Under the pieces are notes generated by a model. It was given only the letters and a program-made list of their open reading frames with translations, was not told the origin of the DNA and ran no database searches. Both the position numbers and the translations under genes were made by a program. DNA of 41,084 nt, from positions 1 through 41,084 of the forward strand of contig NZ_AJLT01000031.1 of NCBI RefSeq assembly GCF_000258765.1, read 5' to 3'. Shown in pieces: positions 26,168 through 35,567 of this stretch; position 1 is the stretch's first letter, and the number at the start of each line of letters is the position of its first letter. The stretch comes from Gillisia marina. Its GTDB lineage: Bacteria > Bacteroidota > Bacteroidia > Flavobacteriales > Flavobacteriaceae.

Positions 26168-28081
26168 TTAAGATATTAGTTCCAACTCTTCTTGAAGCTG
26201 TTCCCAAGACTTCATTAGAGATGCTAATTCTTTTTTATTTTTCTTATAATTCTCCAGGAAATTGGATTTTGCAATAGCCTTATTATAATCTGTAGCCATT
26301 TCGAGATCTTTAGATTTTATCTCCTTTTCCAACTTATTGATTTTCGCTTCGGTATTGCTTAATTTATTCTGAAGAGATTTAAATTTTTTCTGATCGTTAT
26401 AAGATTGCTTCGAGTTAGAATTATTAGAAACTTCTTTCTGAACCTTGTCTTTCTTTTCTATCGCACGCATATTTTCAGCATTACGCTGATCCAGATAAAA
26501 ATCGATGTCTCCTAAATATTCTCTGATCTTCTTATCCTTAAACTCATACACCGAATGTGTTAAATTCTGAAGGAAATCTCTATCGTGAGAAACAATAATA
26601 AGTGTGCCCTCAAAACTTTTCAGCGCTTCTTTAAGAACATTTTTAGATTTAATATCTAGGTGGTTGGTAGGCTCATCCATGATAAGCACATTAAATGGCT
26701 GAAGCAATAACTTACAAAGCGCTAGTCTATTCCTTTCGCCTCCGGAAAGCACTTTTACTTTCTTGCTTACCTCGTCTCCTCTAAATAGGAACGAACCTAA
26801 CATATCCCTCACTTTACTTCTGGTAGACTCTGTAGCGGCATCTATCATAGTATCCAGCACTGTCTTTTCACCATCCAGTTCGTCTGCCTGATTCTGTGCG
26901 AAATACCCCAACTGTACATTATGACCTAATTTCAGCTTTCCTGTATGTTCAATTTCTCCCACGATCACCTTAGCAAGCGTTGTTTTACCTTGTCCGTTTT
27001 GACCAACGAATGCTATTTTACTGCCTCGTTCTATCAATAGATCAATATCTTCAAGAATTTGGGACTTCCCATATGCCTTCCCAATTCCCTCGGTCTCCAC
27101 TACTATTTTTCCAGGTTGTAAAGAGATAGGAAAACGTAAATTCATCACGGCATTATCATCCTCATCTACCTCTATTCTATCCACCTTGTCCAATTTCTTG
27201 ATTAAGGATTGCGCCATTGAAGCTTTGGAAGCTTTCGCACGGAATTTCTCGATCAATTTTTCGGTTTGCTCAATTTGTTTAGCCTGATTCTTTTGAGAAG
27301 CTAATTGCTGCTCTCTTAATTCTTGACGTAAAACCAAGTATTGAGAATATGGTTTTTTATAATCGTAGATCTTTCCTAAGGAAATTTCAATGGTTCTGTT
27401 TGTAACATTATCCAGAAACATCTTATCGTGAGATACAATGATCACACAACCAGGATAATTATTTAAAAAGGATTCTAACCAGATAATAGATTCTATATCC
27501 AAATGGTTGGTAGGCTCATCCAAAAGCAAAATATCATTGCTCTGAAGTAATAACTTAGCAAGTTCTATACGCATTCTCCAACCTCCGGAAAAAGTATCGG
27601 TAAGTTTATCGAATTTATCTCGCTCGAAACCAAGCCCGATAAGTACTTTTTCGGTTTCACCCTGATAGTTATAACCTCCAATAATTTCATATTGGTGTGT
27701 AATTTCACTTAGATCTTGAATTATCTGCGTGTATGCATCACTTTCATAATCTGTTCTGGTAGCTAATTGCTCGTTGATAAAGTCGATCTTCTTCTCCATC
27801 TTTTTGATCTCTACAAAGGCTTGTTGCGCTTCTTCGATCACTGTTCGACCTTGAATAAAATCTATATCCTGCTTTAAAAAGCCAATTTTAAGCTCCTTGT
27901 CTTTAGCTATTTGCCCTGTATCTGCTTCCTGTTCCCCAGAAAGGATTTTAAGCATTGTAGACTTTCCCGCACCGTTCTTACCAATAAGTCCTACGCGATC
28001 TCCCGCTCCAAGTCTAAAGGTAATTTCATCAAACAAACTCTCGCCTCCAAATGAAATAGATAAATTATGAATGTTAAGCAT
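26168..28081 (-). CDS. ABC-F family ATPase (ribosome-associated type)
   Basis: A 637-residue soluble protein with two ABC ATPase domains and no membrane segment, as in the ABC-F group that acts on ribosomes. Domain one has Walker A GKNGAGKST, signature FSGGWRMR and Walker B LLLDEPTNHLD. Domain two has GQNGQGKTT, LSGGERNRLALCK and LIMDEPTNHLD. The linker between them is basic and glutamine-rich. A C-terminal coiled coil (about 555-635, rich in lysine and glutamate) resembles Uup-type members. The DUF983 gene diverges 57 bases upstream. A near-consensus -7 element (CATCTTTG) lies just ahead of its start. Confidence 0.95.
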   Translation of the reverse strand: MLNIHNLSISFGGESLFDEITFRLGAGDRVGLIGKNGAGKSTMLKILSGEQEADTGQIAKDKELKIGFLKQDIDFIQGRTVIEEAQQAFVEIKKMEKKIDFINEQLATRTDYESDAYTQIIQDLSEITHQYEIIGGYNYQGETEKVLIGLGFERDKFDKLTDTFSGGWRMRIELAKLLLQSNDILLLDEPTNHLDIESIIWLESFLNNYPGCVIIVSHDKMFLDNVTNRTIEISLGKIYDYKKPYSQYLVLRQELREQQLASQKNQAKQIEQTEKLIEKFRAKASKASMAQSLIKKLDKVDRIEVDEDDNAVMNLRFPISLQPGKIVVETEGIGKAYGKSQILEDIDLLIERGSKIAFVGQNGQGKTTLAKVIVGEIEHTGKLKLGHNVQLGYFAQNQADELDGEKTVLDTMIDAATESTRSKVRDMLGSFLFRGDEVSKKVKVLSGGERNRLALCKLLLQPFNVLIMDEPTNHLDIKSKNVLKEALKSFEGTLIIVSHDRDFLQNLTHSVYEFKDKKIREYLGDIDFYLDQRNAENMRAIEKKDKVQKEVSNNSNSKQSYNDQKKFKSLQNKLSNTEAKINKLEKEIKSKDLEMATDYNKAIAKSNFLENYKKNKKELASLMKSWEQLQEELELIS

Positions 28082-28138
28082 TATTTTACTCTAATTTTTT
28101 GCAAAGATGCCTATTTTTACATTACTAAAAAAATTGAT

Positions 28139-28516
28139 ATGCAATTCTTAAAAGGCTCAAAATCATATAGTATAATCACAGGGACTTGCCCTGTATGCCA
28201 AGAGGAAAGTATGTACAAGGATTCTAACCCATATAAGCTGCATAATATTTTTAAAATGCACGAAAAATGTTCCAATTGCGGAACAAAATATAAAATGGAA
28301 CCTTCGTTTTTCTTTGGAGCTATGTATGTGAGTTATGCCTTGGGAGTTGCCGTTTCTGTGGCGGCATTTATAATTTCCTATGTTTTTCTTGATGGAGGAT
28401 TAATGACTACCTTCTTAGCAATTACAGGAACTTTAGTTGTTTTAATGCCTTTGTTGCTTCGGCTTTCCAGAAATATTTGGATCAATATGTTTTTAAGTTA
28501 TAATGAAGCAGCCTGA
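28139..28516 (+). CDS. DUF983 family membrane protein
   Basis: A 125-residue protein with a zinc-ribbon-like N-terminus (CPVC near residue 18, CSNCG near 48) followed by PSFFFGAMYVSYALG, the DUF983 signature, and two transmembrane helices. I start it at the ATG at 28139 (MQFLKGSKSYSI), because an upstream ATG at 28067 would overlap the start of the divergent ABC-F gene and adds text unlike the family. Its function is unknown. Its 3' end overlaps the convergent oxidoreductase gene by 19 bases. Confidence 0.88.
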   Translation: MQFLKGSKSYSIITGTCPVCQEESMYKDSNPYKLHNIFKMHEKCSNCGTKYKMEPSFFFGAMYVSYALGVAVSVAAFIISYVFLDGGLMTTFLAITGTLVVLMPLLLRLSRNIWINMFLSYNEAA

Positions 28517-29559
28517 TATAATTTCGCATATCTGCTGATATCAATTTCTTCTGAAAGCAATACTGAATTCTCCATATACTCAACCAATTCAGAAGCTACC
28601 GTAGGCCCTATTAGCACTCCACGGCTTCCGAAGCCATTACAACAATACAAATTATCATATTTTGGATGCTTCCCTACCAGTGGTTTTCTATCATTAGTAG
28701 CAGGGCGAATTCCGGCAATTTGATCAACCACTTCAAAATCGCATTTTAAAAAACTTTTTAACTTTTCTAATAAATACTCTTTTCCTTCTTGAGTAGGTTT
28801 TTTAGTCTTATCCCAGTTATTATAGGTGGCACCAACCTTATAAAGATCTTTTCCTAAAGGAATAATAAATACCGAGGATTTTACAGCTACTTCTAACTTT
28901 AGCTCTATAGCTTTAATGATTAGATATTCTCCTTTATTGCCATTTAAAGGCAGGTAATTAAAATATGGATTGTTTTTTAGCCCGAAACCATCACAAAAAA
29001 TGATTCTTTTAGCATTCCAGTTTTTATAACAACAGTAATCTTCATGCACTTCCAACTGCTCAAAATCAAATGTTTCTTGCTGAAAGGAATTTATTTCAGT
29101 CAAATACTTTCGGTATTTCCGAAGTAAAAGTTCTGTATTTACAACACCTGTTTCTTTAACATGCCCAAAAGAATATGAAGCTGGAATATATGTATTTATG
29201 GCAGGGACTAATTTTTCATCTAAAAACCTATTCAAGAAAGGTTTATCCATGGCCGAAAACCAATCGTTCTGCTCTTCAATCGAGTGAAACTTTCTATAAA
29301 TTGGCAACGAATTAATCAATATTGTTTCTAACTTTCTCTCCAAGCTGGAATAAAAGCTAAGTGCAGTATCTAATTGTTCGTTCGCATTCCAAGCCAGCGT
29401 AAATCTTTTTAGAATCACAGGATTATAGATTCCTCCCGCAACTGTAGAAGAAGCTTGGGAATTATCATCGAACACCAAGATCTTTTTACCCTTAGAAAGT
29501 AAATTTTCAGCAACAGCAATTCCGCTTAAACCGGAACCAACAATAATATAGTCTAACAT
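28498..29559 (-). CDS. FAD-dependent oxidoreductase, DAO family
   Basis: A 353-residue flavoprotein of the D-amino-acid oxidase type. The N-terminal Rossmann motif GSGLSGIAVAENL and the following acidic residue (VFDD) bind FAD. The C-terminal part has the family phrases GIRPATNDRKPLVG and NGFGSRGVLIGPTVASELVEY. It lacks a signal peptide and so acts in the cytoplasm or at the membrane face. The reaction is not predictable from sequence; glycine/amine oxidase-like and tRNA-modifying relatives share this fold. It has its own promoter (29566-29595), and the terminator at 29666-29694 separates it from gldN. In flavobacteria this gene is commonly found beside the gld cluster. Confidence 0.88.
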   Translation of the reverse strand: MLDYIIVGSGLSGIAVAENLLSKGKKILVFDDNSQASSTVAGGIYNPVILKRFTLAWNANEQLDTALSFYSSLERKLETILINSLPIYRKFHSIEEQNDWFSAMDKPFLNRFLDEKLVPAINTYIPASYSFGHVKETGVVNTELLLRKYRKYLTEINSFQQETFDFEQLEVHEDYCCYKNWNAKRIIFCDGFGLKNNPYFNYLPLNGNKGEYLIIKAIELKLEVAVKSSVFIIPLGKDLYKVGATYNNWDKTKKPTQEGKEYLLEKLKSFLKCDFEVVDQIAGIRPATNDRKPLVGKHPKYDNLYCCNGFGSRGVLIGPTVASELVEYMENSVLLSEEIDISRYAKLYQAASL

Positions 29560-29565
29560 AGCTTA

Positions 29566-29595
29566 CAAAAATACTATATTGGAACATGTTCACAA
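29566..29595 (-). promoter_or_regulatory. Promoter of the FAD oxidoreductase gene
   Basis: On the minus strand TTG (29593-29595), exactly 19 bases, then TATTTTTG (29566-29573) match the Bacteroidota consensus. The ATG at 29559 follows within seven bases, so the transcript would be nearly leaderless. Confidence 0.7.
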
Positions 29596-29665
29596 CAAAG
29601 AAGATATTAAAACTGATTTGGAATTACGACAAACCCTTGAAGCCATAATCCATTTTCTAAAACTA

Positions 29666-29694
29666 AAAACGCCCTGGAGTTTCCGGGGCGTTTT
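29666..29694 (-). terminator. Terminator of the gldKLMN operon
   Basis: AAAACGCCC (29666-29674) pairs with GGGCGTTTT (29686-29694) around an 11-base loop, and T follows on both strands. It lies 22 bases past the gldN stop. Confidence 0.85.
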
Positions 29695-29716
29695 TATTAT
29701 ATGAAATCATGAAATC

Positions 29717-30610
29717 TTAGTAGTTCCACATATCTTGTTCAAAATTTCGAATGCGTTCTTTTATCCTTTCAGACTCTAAGAGTTGCATAAATGCATTTTC
29801 AGCAATATACTCGTCTACCTCACGATCTCCTTGTACGTTATCTTCCTTATAAATTACCGCGTTAAATCTACGGGAATTAAGCAAATGATCGAACGTTATA
29901 GATTGTGCTGTGTTGCTTCCGTTAAAGGCATTATTCTCGTAGAGTACTTCTCGTGCATCCGGAAACCACACCCAGAATAATTCAACTAGATCCGGAACTT
30001 CATCATCTATGAAATTAACATCCGGAGCTACAGGAGCAATTCCTAATATTCTATATTTCAATTCTGCCATACGCTTATCGAAATACCACATTCCACGAAT
30101 ATGATACTCTGCAATATCTGCGGAAGTAATGTCTCTTCTATCAATAAATTGCTGATCTATTTCTTCTCCTGCATTGTACTGCTCCACCCCAAGGTCTGTA
30201 GTATCAATTTTAGAGATCGCGGCACTAATGTCGCTCAAAGTTCTTTTTTCATTGAAATAAGAATCGGCATAGATGTTTTTGATCTTTCCAGACTTAATCC
30301 CATTCATAAGAACATCATAAAGAGATCTTCTACTAGAACCAATATTATTGGTGTCTATAGGATAATACAATGGAAAATTAACACGCTCATCTAAATCGAT
30401 GATTTCCCAAGTGTTCTTAGACCAAAGCACATCTCTGTCATCCACGAACCCATAAGGCAAGGGTTTGCTTTCCTTCTTTACTGCCATCTCCGCCTCAGAT
30501 AACTTTCCAATTTGATCTGGAGAGGTCGCATTTAGCATATTCGCCTGCCCCATTACCGATCCGGTAATGAGCAATCCAAGTACACCAATCAAAATCTGAT
30601 TCCACTTCAT
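29717..30610 (-). CDS. gldN: Gliding motility / T9SS protein GldN
   Basis: GldN is a periplasmic, outer-membrane-associated component that forms a ring with GldK in the type IX secretion system. The 297-residue product has a signal peptide (MKWNQILIGVLGLLITGSVMGQ). It also has the family core (RDVLWSKNTWEIIDLDERVN, FPLYYPID, YDVLMNGI, DEYIAENAFMQLLESERIKERI). It is the last gene of gldK-gldL-gldM-gldN, 13 bases after gldM, and is followed by a terminator. No gldO-like second copy is seen in this window. Loss of GldN in Flavobacterium johnsoniae, together with GldO, abolishes secretion and gliding. Confidence 0.95.
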   Translation of the reverse strand: MKWNQILIGVLGLLITGSVMGQANMLNATSPDQIGKLSEAEMAVKKESKPLPYGFVDDRDVLWSKNTWEIIDLDERVNFPLYYPIDTNNIGSSRRSLYDVLMNGIKSGKIKNIYADSYFNEKRTLSDISAAISKIDTTDLGVEQYNAGEEIDQQFIDRRDITSADIAEYHIRGMWYFDKRMAELKYRILGIAPVAPDVNFIDDEVPDLVELFWVWFPDAREVLYENNAFNGSNTAQSITFDHLLNSRRFNAVIYKEDNVQGDREVDEYIAENAFMQLLESERIKERIRNFEQDMWNY

Positions 30611-30623
30611 TATAATGAATTTA

Positions 30624-32165
30624 TTAGTTTGTTAACTCCACAAATACGGGAGATACTTTCTTAAGTTTGTATCCGCTATTGGTAGCTAATTGCGCTTCAA
30701 TATCGAATATCTGCACTGTTTCTCCTCTTCCTGCACGTCTTAATGCCGCTTTAGAAGAAGCATCCAATCTTCCTCCATTCACTTTAATGGTAGGCTGTCC
30801 TGATACTTTAAAACTAAATCCTGTTACTCTTAAACCTAACTCAAAATCGAAATCCGGTAAAATTGCACCAACTTCGGAAATCTCTAAACTGTTACGTTGC
30901 ATTTTCACAACGCCATCTTCCCCACGAATGGTTCCAACAGGTCTAGGAATATCTTTTACTCTAAAACTCTTTCTATCTGAAACTGTTTCTCCACCAGGTA
31001 ATTTACCGCTTACACTAATGGTAACTTCTCTAGCTTGTAATGTTGTAACATCCATCGTGTATTTTCCTGCACCTCCAGCTGGTCTAAGACCAGGAGCATT
31101 TGCAGTTACACTACCAACACCAGGAATAGAGATAGTCATTGGGTTTTGAACCCCACGATATACTACATTCATTTTATCTGCAGAAATTACAGCAGAATTT
31201 GGTTTTGGTATTACAGCATAAGAACTAGTAATTGGAATTTTAACTACCGAATCCCCTTCCTTAAACTGAATTTCTCCTTTTATCTCTTGCTCTCCAACAT
31301 TACCGGCCGGGAAGTCTAAAACTACCTGACCTGCTTGAGAACTTTCAACTTTCTTGCCATTAACAATAACATCGTCGAATTTAAGAGTGTTATCCACTCT
31401 TCCTAAAACTACTTTTCCTTTAAAATTTTCTCCACTAAAAAAAGCTGTTTTAGATGGTACTACAATAGCTTCATAATTAGTTAATGAAACTTCACTTTGC
31501 AATTGTCCTGACAACATTGCTGAAAGAATTTCACTTTCGGTAGTTTTTACATCTGCTTGAGTTTGAGTAAGTAATGTTACCGACGCTACCATTGGAAAGC
31601 CTTCATACCGATATTTTAACCAATCTACATTAGCTCCATCTACTTTTACCGATGCAGTTGAAAATTCAGTTCTAATATCTTGAACAATCTTTTCGAAACC
31701 TTTTTCATTACCAATAGTAGAAATTACACCATTCTTATAAGTCTCCATTTGGTCTAAAAACTCTTTTCCTTTTGGGCTAATTACCCCACTTTGGAAAAAC
31801 ATTTCATCCAATTTGTTGGACTTATCCATTTCTTCATACTGTTGTTTATCATCGACATCAGCAAGAAGTTCAGTTTTTATATTTTCTAAATAGGCATTAT
31901 AGTTTTCAGATAATTCGTGAATTTTATCTGCTTTTTCTTTTAAAGGAGCATACTTTGCAGGTTGCTCGTTTACCTTCTCACCTAAACCTGCTAAAAATGC
32001 ATTATTTCGCTGAGTGGTAGTTGAATTAGATTCGGTTAATTTTTCATTCATTAATCCAAAAGCGGTAAGCACCTCTTTGGACATATTTAAAGCCAACATT
32101 GCAATGAAAACCAGATACATTAGGTTTATCATCTTCTGTCTTGGTGATTGTTTTCCAGACGCCAT
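30624..32165 (-). CDS. gldM: Gliding motility / T9SS protein GldM
   Basis: GldM spans from the inner membrane through the periplasm and, with GldL, forms the proton-driven motor of the type IX secretion system. The 513-residue protein starts MASGKQSPRQKMINLMYLVF, with one transmembrane helix at about 13-33. That helix contains a glutamate-bearing segment (NMSKEVLTAFGLMNEKL) just after the hydrophobic core. A helical region and several periplasmic Ig-like domains follow, ending in VFVELTN. Length and order fit the family. It lies 48 bases after gldL, in the same operon. Confidence 0.96.
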   Translation of the reverse strand: MASGKQSPRQKMINLMYLVFIAMLALNMSKEVLTAFGLMNEKLTESNSTTTQRNNAFLAGLGEKVNEQPAKYAPLKEKADKIHELSENYNAYLENIKTELLADVDDKQQYEEMDKSNKLDEMFFQSGVISPKGKEFLDQMETYKNGVISTIGNEKGFEKIVQDIRTEFSTASVKVDGANVDWLKYRYEGFPMVASVTLLTQTQADVKTTESEILSAMLSGQLQSEVSLTNYEAIVVPSKTAFFSGENFKGKVVLGRVDNTLKFDDVIVNGKKVESSQAGQVVLDFPAGNVGEQEIKGEIQFKEGDSVVKIPITSSYAVIPKPNSAVISADKMNVVYRGVQNPMTISIPGVGSVTANAPGLRPAGGAGKYTMDVTTLQAREVTISVSGKLPGGETVSDRKSFRVKDIPRPVGTIRGEDGVVKMQRNSLEISEVGAILPDFDFELGLRVTGFSFKVSGQPTIKVNGGRLDASSKAALRRAGRGETVQIFDIEAQLATNSGYKLKKVSPVFVELTN

Positions 32166-32213
32166 GTATAATTAGTTTAGTTTTTTAATAAATACTATAG
32201 TCATTACAACTAA

Positions 32214-32867
32214 TTAATTACCTCTTCCATTCACATTCATAGCGGTTAACATTCCACCGTAAACTCCGTTTAAGTTAGATAAATTAGCAGCTAAAGAACT
32301 CATTTGGTCTTTCAACTTTCCTGCATTCTGTGCAACTTCTTCATTAATCTCCGCTTGTCTAGCTGAAGATTCTACCTGTACTTTATATAAATTATTCAAT
32401 GTTTCCATTTGAGCAGCAGCTACACTTAATTCTTCAGAATATTTTCTCTGAGAAACCATAGAATCTACTGTTGGCGCAATTCCTTTGGCAGCACCTTCGA
32501 AATTACGAATACTAGTCCCTAAACTCTCCATTAAATTTGCATCTATCTTAGCTTCCTTCAACATTACATCTAATTTCTTAGATAGAGAGGCTTCCGTTTC
32601 TTTTTCTTCTTCAATTAAAGCATTGTGCTTTGCAGAAGCAGGACCTCCATTTAATTCTGGATACACTAACGCCCAATCAAGATCATCATCTACAGGCTCA
32701 AAAGCAGAATAAGCAAATACTAATGCTTCTGTAATTAATCCTGCAATTAAGAATGCATTACCAAAAGGCCAGTGCATAATTTTAAATAAAGCTCCTAAAA
32801 TTACAACTGATGCACCTAAACCGTACACCATGTTAGTTATCTTCTTTGTGGTTCTAGAGTTTGCCAT
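32214..32867 (-). CDS. gldL: Gliding motility / T9SS protein GldL
   Basis: GldL is the inner-membrane partner of GldM in the rotary, proton-driven motor of gliding and type IX secretion. The 217-residue product has two N-terminal transmembrane helices (about 11-27 and 36-54) linked by KIMHWPFGNA, the typical GldL hairpin. The second helix carries the conserved glutamate in LITEALVFAY. A long cytoplasmic helical tail (about 75-215) ends in NLNGVYGGMLTAMN, characteristic of the family. The gene lies 54 bases after gldK. Confidence 0.96.
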   Translation of the reverse strand: MANSRTTKKITNMVYGLGASVVILGALFKIMHWPFGNAFLIAGLITEALVFAYSAFEPVDDDLDWALVYPELNGGPASAKHNALIEEEKETEASLSKKLDVMLKEAKIDANLMESLGTSIRNFEGAAKGIAPTVDSMVSQRKYSEELSVAAAQMETLNNLYKVQVESSARQAEINEEVAQNAGKLKDQMSSLAANLSNLNGVYGGMLTAMNVNGRGN

Positions 32868-32921
32868 GATATTAAATAATTATTCTTGTTGGTTATTATT
32901 AATTGGGGTTGTTATACTAAT

Positions 32922-34286
32922 TTAATTTTTAGGGGATTGGTTTAAAGTAACATCTGTTCCAAGATAATCTTGAACTGTTCTAAAACCAATATAGCTTCTT
33001 GCCGTGTCCGAGTATTCATAATCTCTCGTACTTACCTGTAAAAAGTAAGCAACATCTTTCCAAGAACCTCCTCTTACAACTTTACGCAAGTCATTTTCGT
33101 CATTTACAGTCGGGTTCATAGAAGACATATATTCGTATGCCGCAGGATCGTAAGAAGAATTAACCCATTCTGCTACGTTACCTGCCATATTATATAAATT
33201 ATAATCGTTTGGTTCGTAAGATTTTGCTTCAACAGTATACAAGGCTTGATCTGCTGCGTAATCTCCTCTTAAAGGTTTGAAGTTTGCCATAAAACAACCT
33301 CTGTCGTTCTTAGCATACGGCCCACCCCAAGGATAAGTTGCAGACTGTAATCCACCTCTTGCAGCATATTCCCATTCTGCTTCAGTAGGCAATCTATAAA
33401 ACGGAACATCATGATCCCCTTTTGATTTTCTGAAAGAATTATGGTATAATGTTCTCCATTGCGTAAAAGCTTTAGCCTGTTTCCAGCTAACCCCTACCAC
33501 AGGATAATCATCGAATGCTGTATGCCAATAATAGTCATTGTGCATTGGCTCGTTATAAGAGTAATTGAAATCTTTGATCCAAACAGTTGTATCTGGATAC
33601 ACAAGAACTTCTTCAGTAACTATAAAATCACTTCTTTTTTGAGTTTTCGCTCTAGCCGCTTTCTGGATATCCATCCAACGGTATTTAAATTTTAACTTTT
33701 TAACGTCAATTGTTCTTTGGCCGTTATAGGATTCTTCCAAAGGAATATACATAGAGTCCATTACACGAGCATAAGTTTCATCCGGATAATCTCTAGTATC
33801 CCAGATGATATCGATATCTTTATTTAGCTTTCTTCCTTGATAATCTTCGGAAAATTGCGTGTAGTTATCGTACATGTATTTCTCATAGACAGTCATGTCC
33901 TCTTCGTTAGAATCTAAAAAGGCGAACTCGCCAATTCCATCCTCACCAGCAGTAGCTCCTTCAAAATCCGCTTCAATAGCAAGATTCATTCTAACTATAG
34001 AATCACGTACCCAATTGGTAAATTGTCTATACTCCGCATTGGTAATTTCCGTTTCATCCATATAAAATGAACGCACCGTAACCGTCTTGGTTGGCGCATT
34101 TTTCGCGTCGGCGATATCATCATCTGCCTTTCCCATAATGAATGCACCACCCGGGATCAACGTCATTCCAAAGGGCTTCTCTGGATTCCATTTCTTCCCT
34201 TGCGCACCTACAAGTTGCCCACGATCACCACTGTTACAGCTCGCAAGCATTGTAATAACAGCAATAAGCGAAAATAATTTCTTCAT
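32922..34286 (-). CDS. gldK: Gliding motility / T9SS lipoprotein GldK
   Basis: GldK is an outer-membrane lipoprotein that forms the periplasmic ring with GldN. The 454-residue product has a lipoprotein signal (LIAVITMLASC, lipobox cysteine at residue 17). It then has a formylglycine-generating-enzyme-like fold: MTLIPGGAFIMGKADDD, YMDETEITNAEYRQF, RLPTEAEWEYAARGG, YNMAGNVAEWVNSSYD and VRGGSWKD. The cysteine pair used by true formylglycine-generating enzymes is absent in the last part (VSTRDYEYSDTARSYIGFR), so the fold is structural here. It is the first gene of the operon, with a -7 element at 34364-34371. Confidence 0.95.
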   Translation of the reverse strand: MKKLFSLIAVITMLASCNSGDRGQLVGAQGKKWNPEKPFGMTLIPGGAFIMGKADDDIADAKNAPTKTVTVRSFYMDETEITNAEYRQFTNWVRDSIVRMNLAIEADFEGATAGEDGIGEFAFLDSNEEDMTVYEKYMYDNYTQFSEDYQGRKLNKDIDIIWDTRDYPDETYARVMDSMYIPLEESYNGQRTIDVKKLKFKYRWMDIQKAARAKTQKRSDFIVTEEVLVYPDTTVWIKDFNYSYNEPMHNDYYWHTAFDDYPVVGVSWKQAKAFTQWRTLYHNSFRKSKGDHDVPFYRLPTEAEWEYAARGGLQSATYPWGGPYAKNDRGCFMANFKPLRGDYAADQALYTVEAKSYEPNDYNLYNMAGNVAEWVNSSYDPAAYEYMSSMNPTVNDENDLRKVVRGGSWKDVAYFLQVSTRDYEYSDTARSYIGFRTVQDYLGTDVTLNQSPKN

Positions 34287-34363
34287 AATATCTCTCTGGT
34301 TATGACATATTTGATTTAGGTAGTAAACCTATCCAAATAAATTTTAAAAAACAATACTTTTAG

Positions 34364-34371
34364 CAAAAATA
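34364..34371 (-). promoter_or_regulatory. Candidate -7 element of the gldKLMN operon
   Basis: On the minus strand TATTTTTG matches TAnnTTTG and lies 78 bases before the gldK ATG. A clear TTG at -33 is not seen. It sits just past the stop of the upstream gene at 34401. Confidence 0.45.
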
Positions 34372-34400
34372 CAGTAATATATGAATATGCTTACATAAAT

Positions 34401-35564
34401 TTAAACTTCGTTCTTCCTTTTGGTTTTATACCACCTTTCCGGAATAACTTGGTTACAAGCCTCTAAATAATCTTCGTGGCTGCAAGGTAATAACGTGTGC
34501 CTTTTCAATTTAGTATTAGAATTTGAAATAAAAGGTATTTCTATCCACCATCTTCCTGTTCTTGGACTTTTAAAAAACACCAAAACTTCATCCTCTATTG
34601 GTACCTGATATTTGGTAAATTCCTTTTTAGCCGAGACTGTATTTTCGTTAGACCTATAATTAACACCTTCTATAAAATACCAAATCATCTGAGCAATTAA
34701 CATATTTCCAGTTTCAGAATAACTAGAAGTATACTCGTAAATTCCAAAGGATGATACTTTATCGCTTATCCCCGCATAACGTGCCAAGGTGCAAATCTCC
34801 TTCCCATCAAATCCATTTGGAGAATTGTTTGGCGCACTATTTATAGAAGAAGCATTTACTGCATTAAGATCTATCCCAACTAGATTAGCATCTCTCATTA
34901 CAGGTTCGACAATCTTTATGTTATTTGACACCTCGCCTAATCTAAAAGCATCAAAAAATAAACGCTCCATCAATCCAATTTCCTCCTGGGAGTTATAATA
35001 GGTTTGATAGCCTACATTAGAATAGTTAAATAAATTGTAAGGTTTATTTACTACGATTTTCCCTATATAGGACTTATTACTGATTGGTTTCTCAGCATCT
35101 CCCAGATCAAATCTCGAATCGATATTCACAAGATTCACCATTTGTTCTACAAAATCGTAAGCTCTGTATTGTGCATAAATTAAATCCTGACTTCCTCCCA
35201 AAATCACCGGAATGATTTTTTTCTTTAGCAACTGCTTTACTAAAGATTGAACTGCAAAATAAGTGTCTTCAACTGTTTCACCTTTATCAATAGATCCCAA
35301 ATCTGCAATATTTAAATCCCAATTCCCTGGGAAAAGACTGTAAAAAGACCTTCTTACTTTATTAAAATTAAGAAACTCATCTTCATACCCATCTGCTAAT
35401 CTATTTTCGTTAACTGAAACTATTGCTATTTGAACGTTTTCAAGATCAGGAATTCCTGAAACTTGGGTATGAACTAGCAGTTGACTTCCAAGATTATGAG
35501 CTTCTGTCGAAACAATTTCCTCAAATAATTGCTGATCTACAGGTCTTAAAAATTCAAAATCCAT
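34401..35564 (-). CDS. Ureohydrolase-fold (formimidoylglutamase-like) protein with degenerate metal site
   Basis: A 387-residue soluble protein with the arginase/formimidoylglutamase fold: a VILGG strand, a NIDSRFD strand and a VGIDLNAVN strand appear in the right order. The metal ligands do not match active enzymes. GGxH is GGSQ, DAHxD is IDSRFD, and DxDxxDP is DLNAVN. Several residues that hold two manganese ions are therefore missing, and the annotated hydrolase reaction is unlikely. It sits between topA (stop 3 bases upstream of its start) and gldK on the same strand, an order I recall from other flavobacteria. This suggests a conserved role that need not involve catalysis, possibly linked to the gld genes. 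Confidence 0.82.
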   Translation of the reverse strand: MDFEFLRPVDQQLFEEIVSTEAHNLGSQLLVHTQVSGIPDLENVQIAIVSVNENRLADGYEDEFLNFNKVRRSFYSLFPGNWDLNIADLGSIDKGETVEDTYFAVQSLVKQLLKKKIIPVILGGSQDLIYAQYRAYDFVEQMVNLVNIDSRFDLGDAEKPISNKSYIGKIVVNKPYNLFNYSNVGYQTYYNSQEEIGLMERLFFDAFRLGEVSNNIKIVEPVMRDANLVGIDLNAVNASSINSAPNNSPNGFDGKEICTLARYAGISDKVSSFGIYEYTSSYSETGNMLIAQMIWYFIEGVNYRSNENTVSAKKEFTKYQVPIEDEVLVFFKSPRTGRWWIEIPFISNSNTKLKRHTLLPCSHEDYLEACNQVIPERWYKTKRKNEV

Positions 35565-35567
35565 CGA

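Noticed and set aside
28067..28138. Upstream start for the DUF983 gene
   Set aside because: It would overlap the start of the divergent ABC-F gene and adds residues not typical of the family; the ATG at 28139 fits better.
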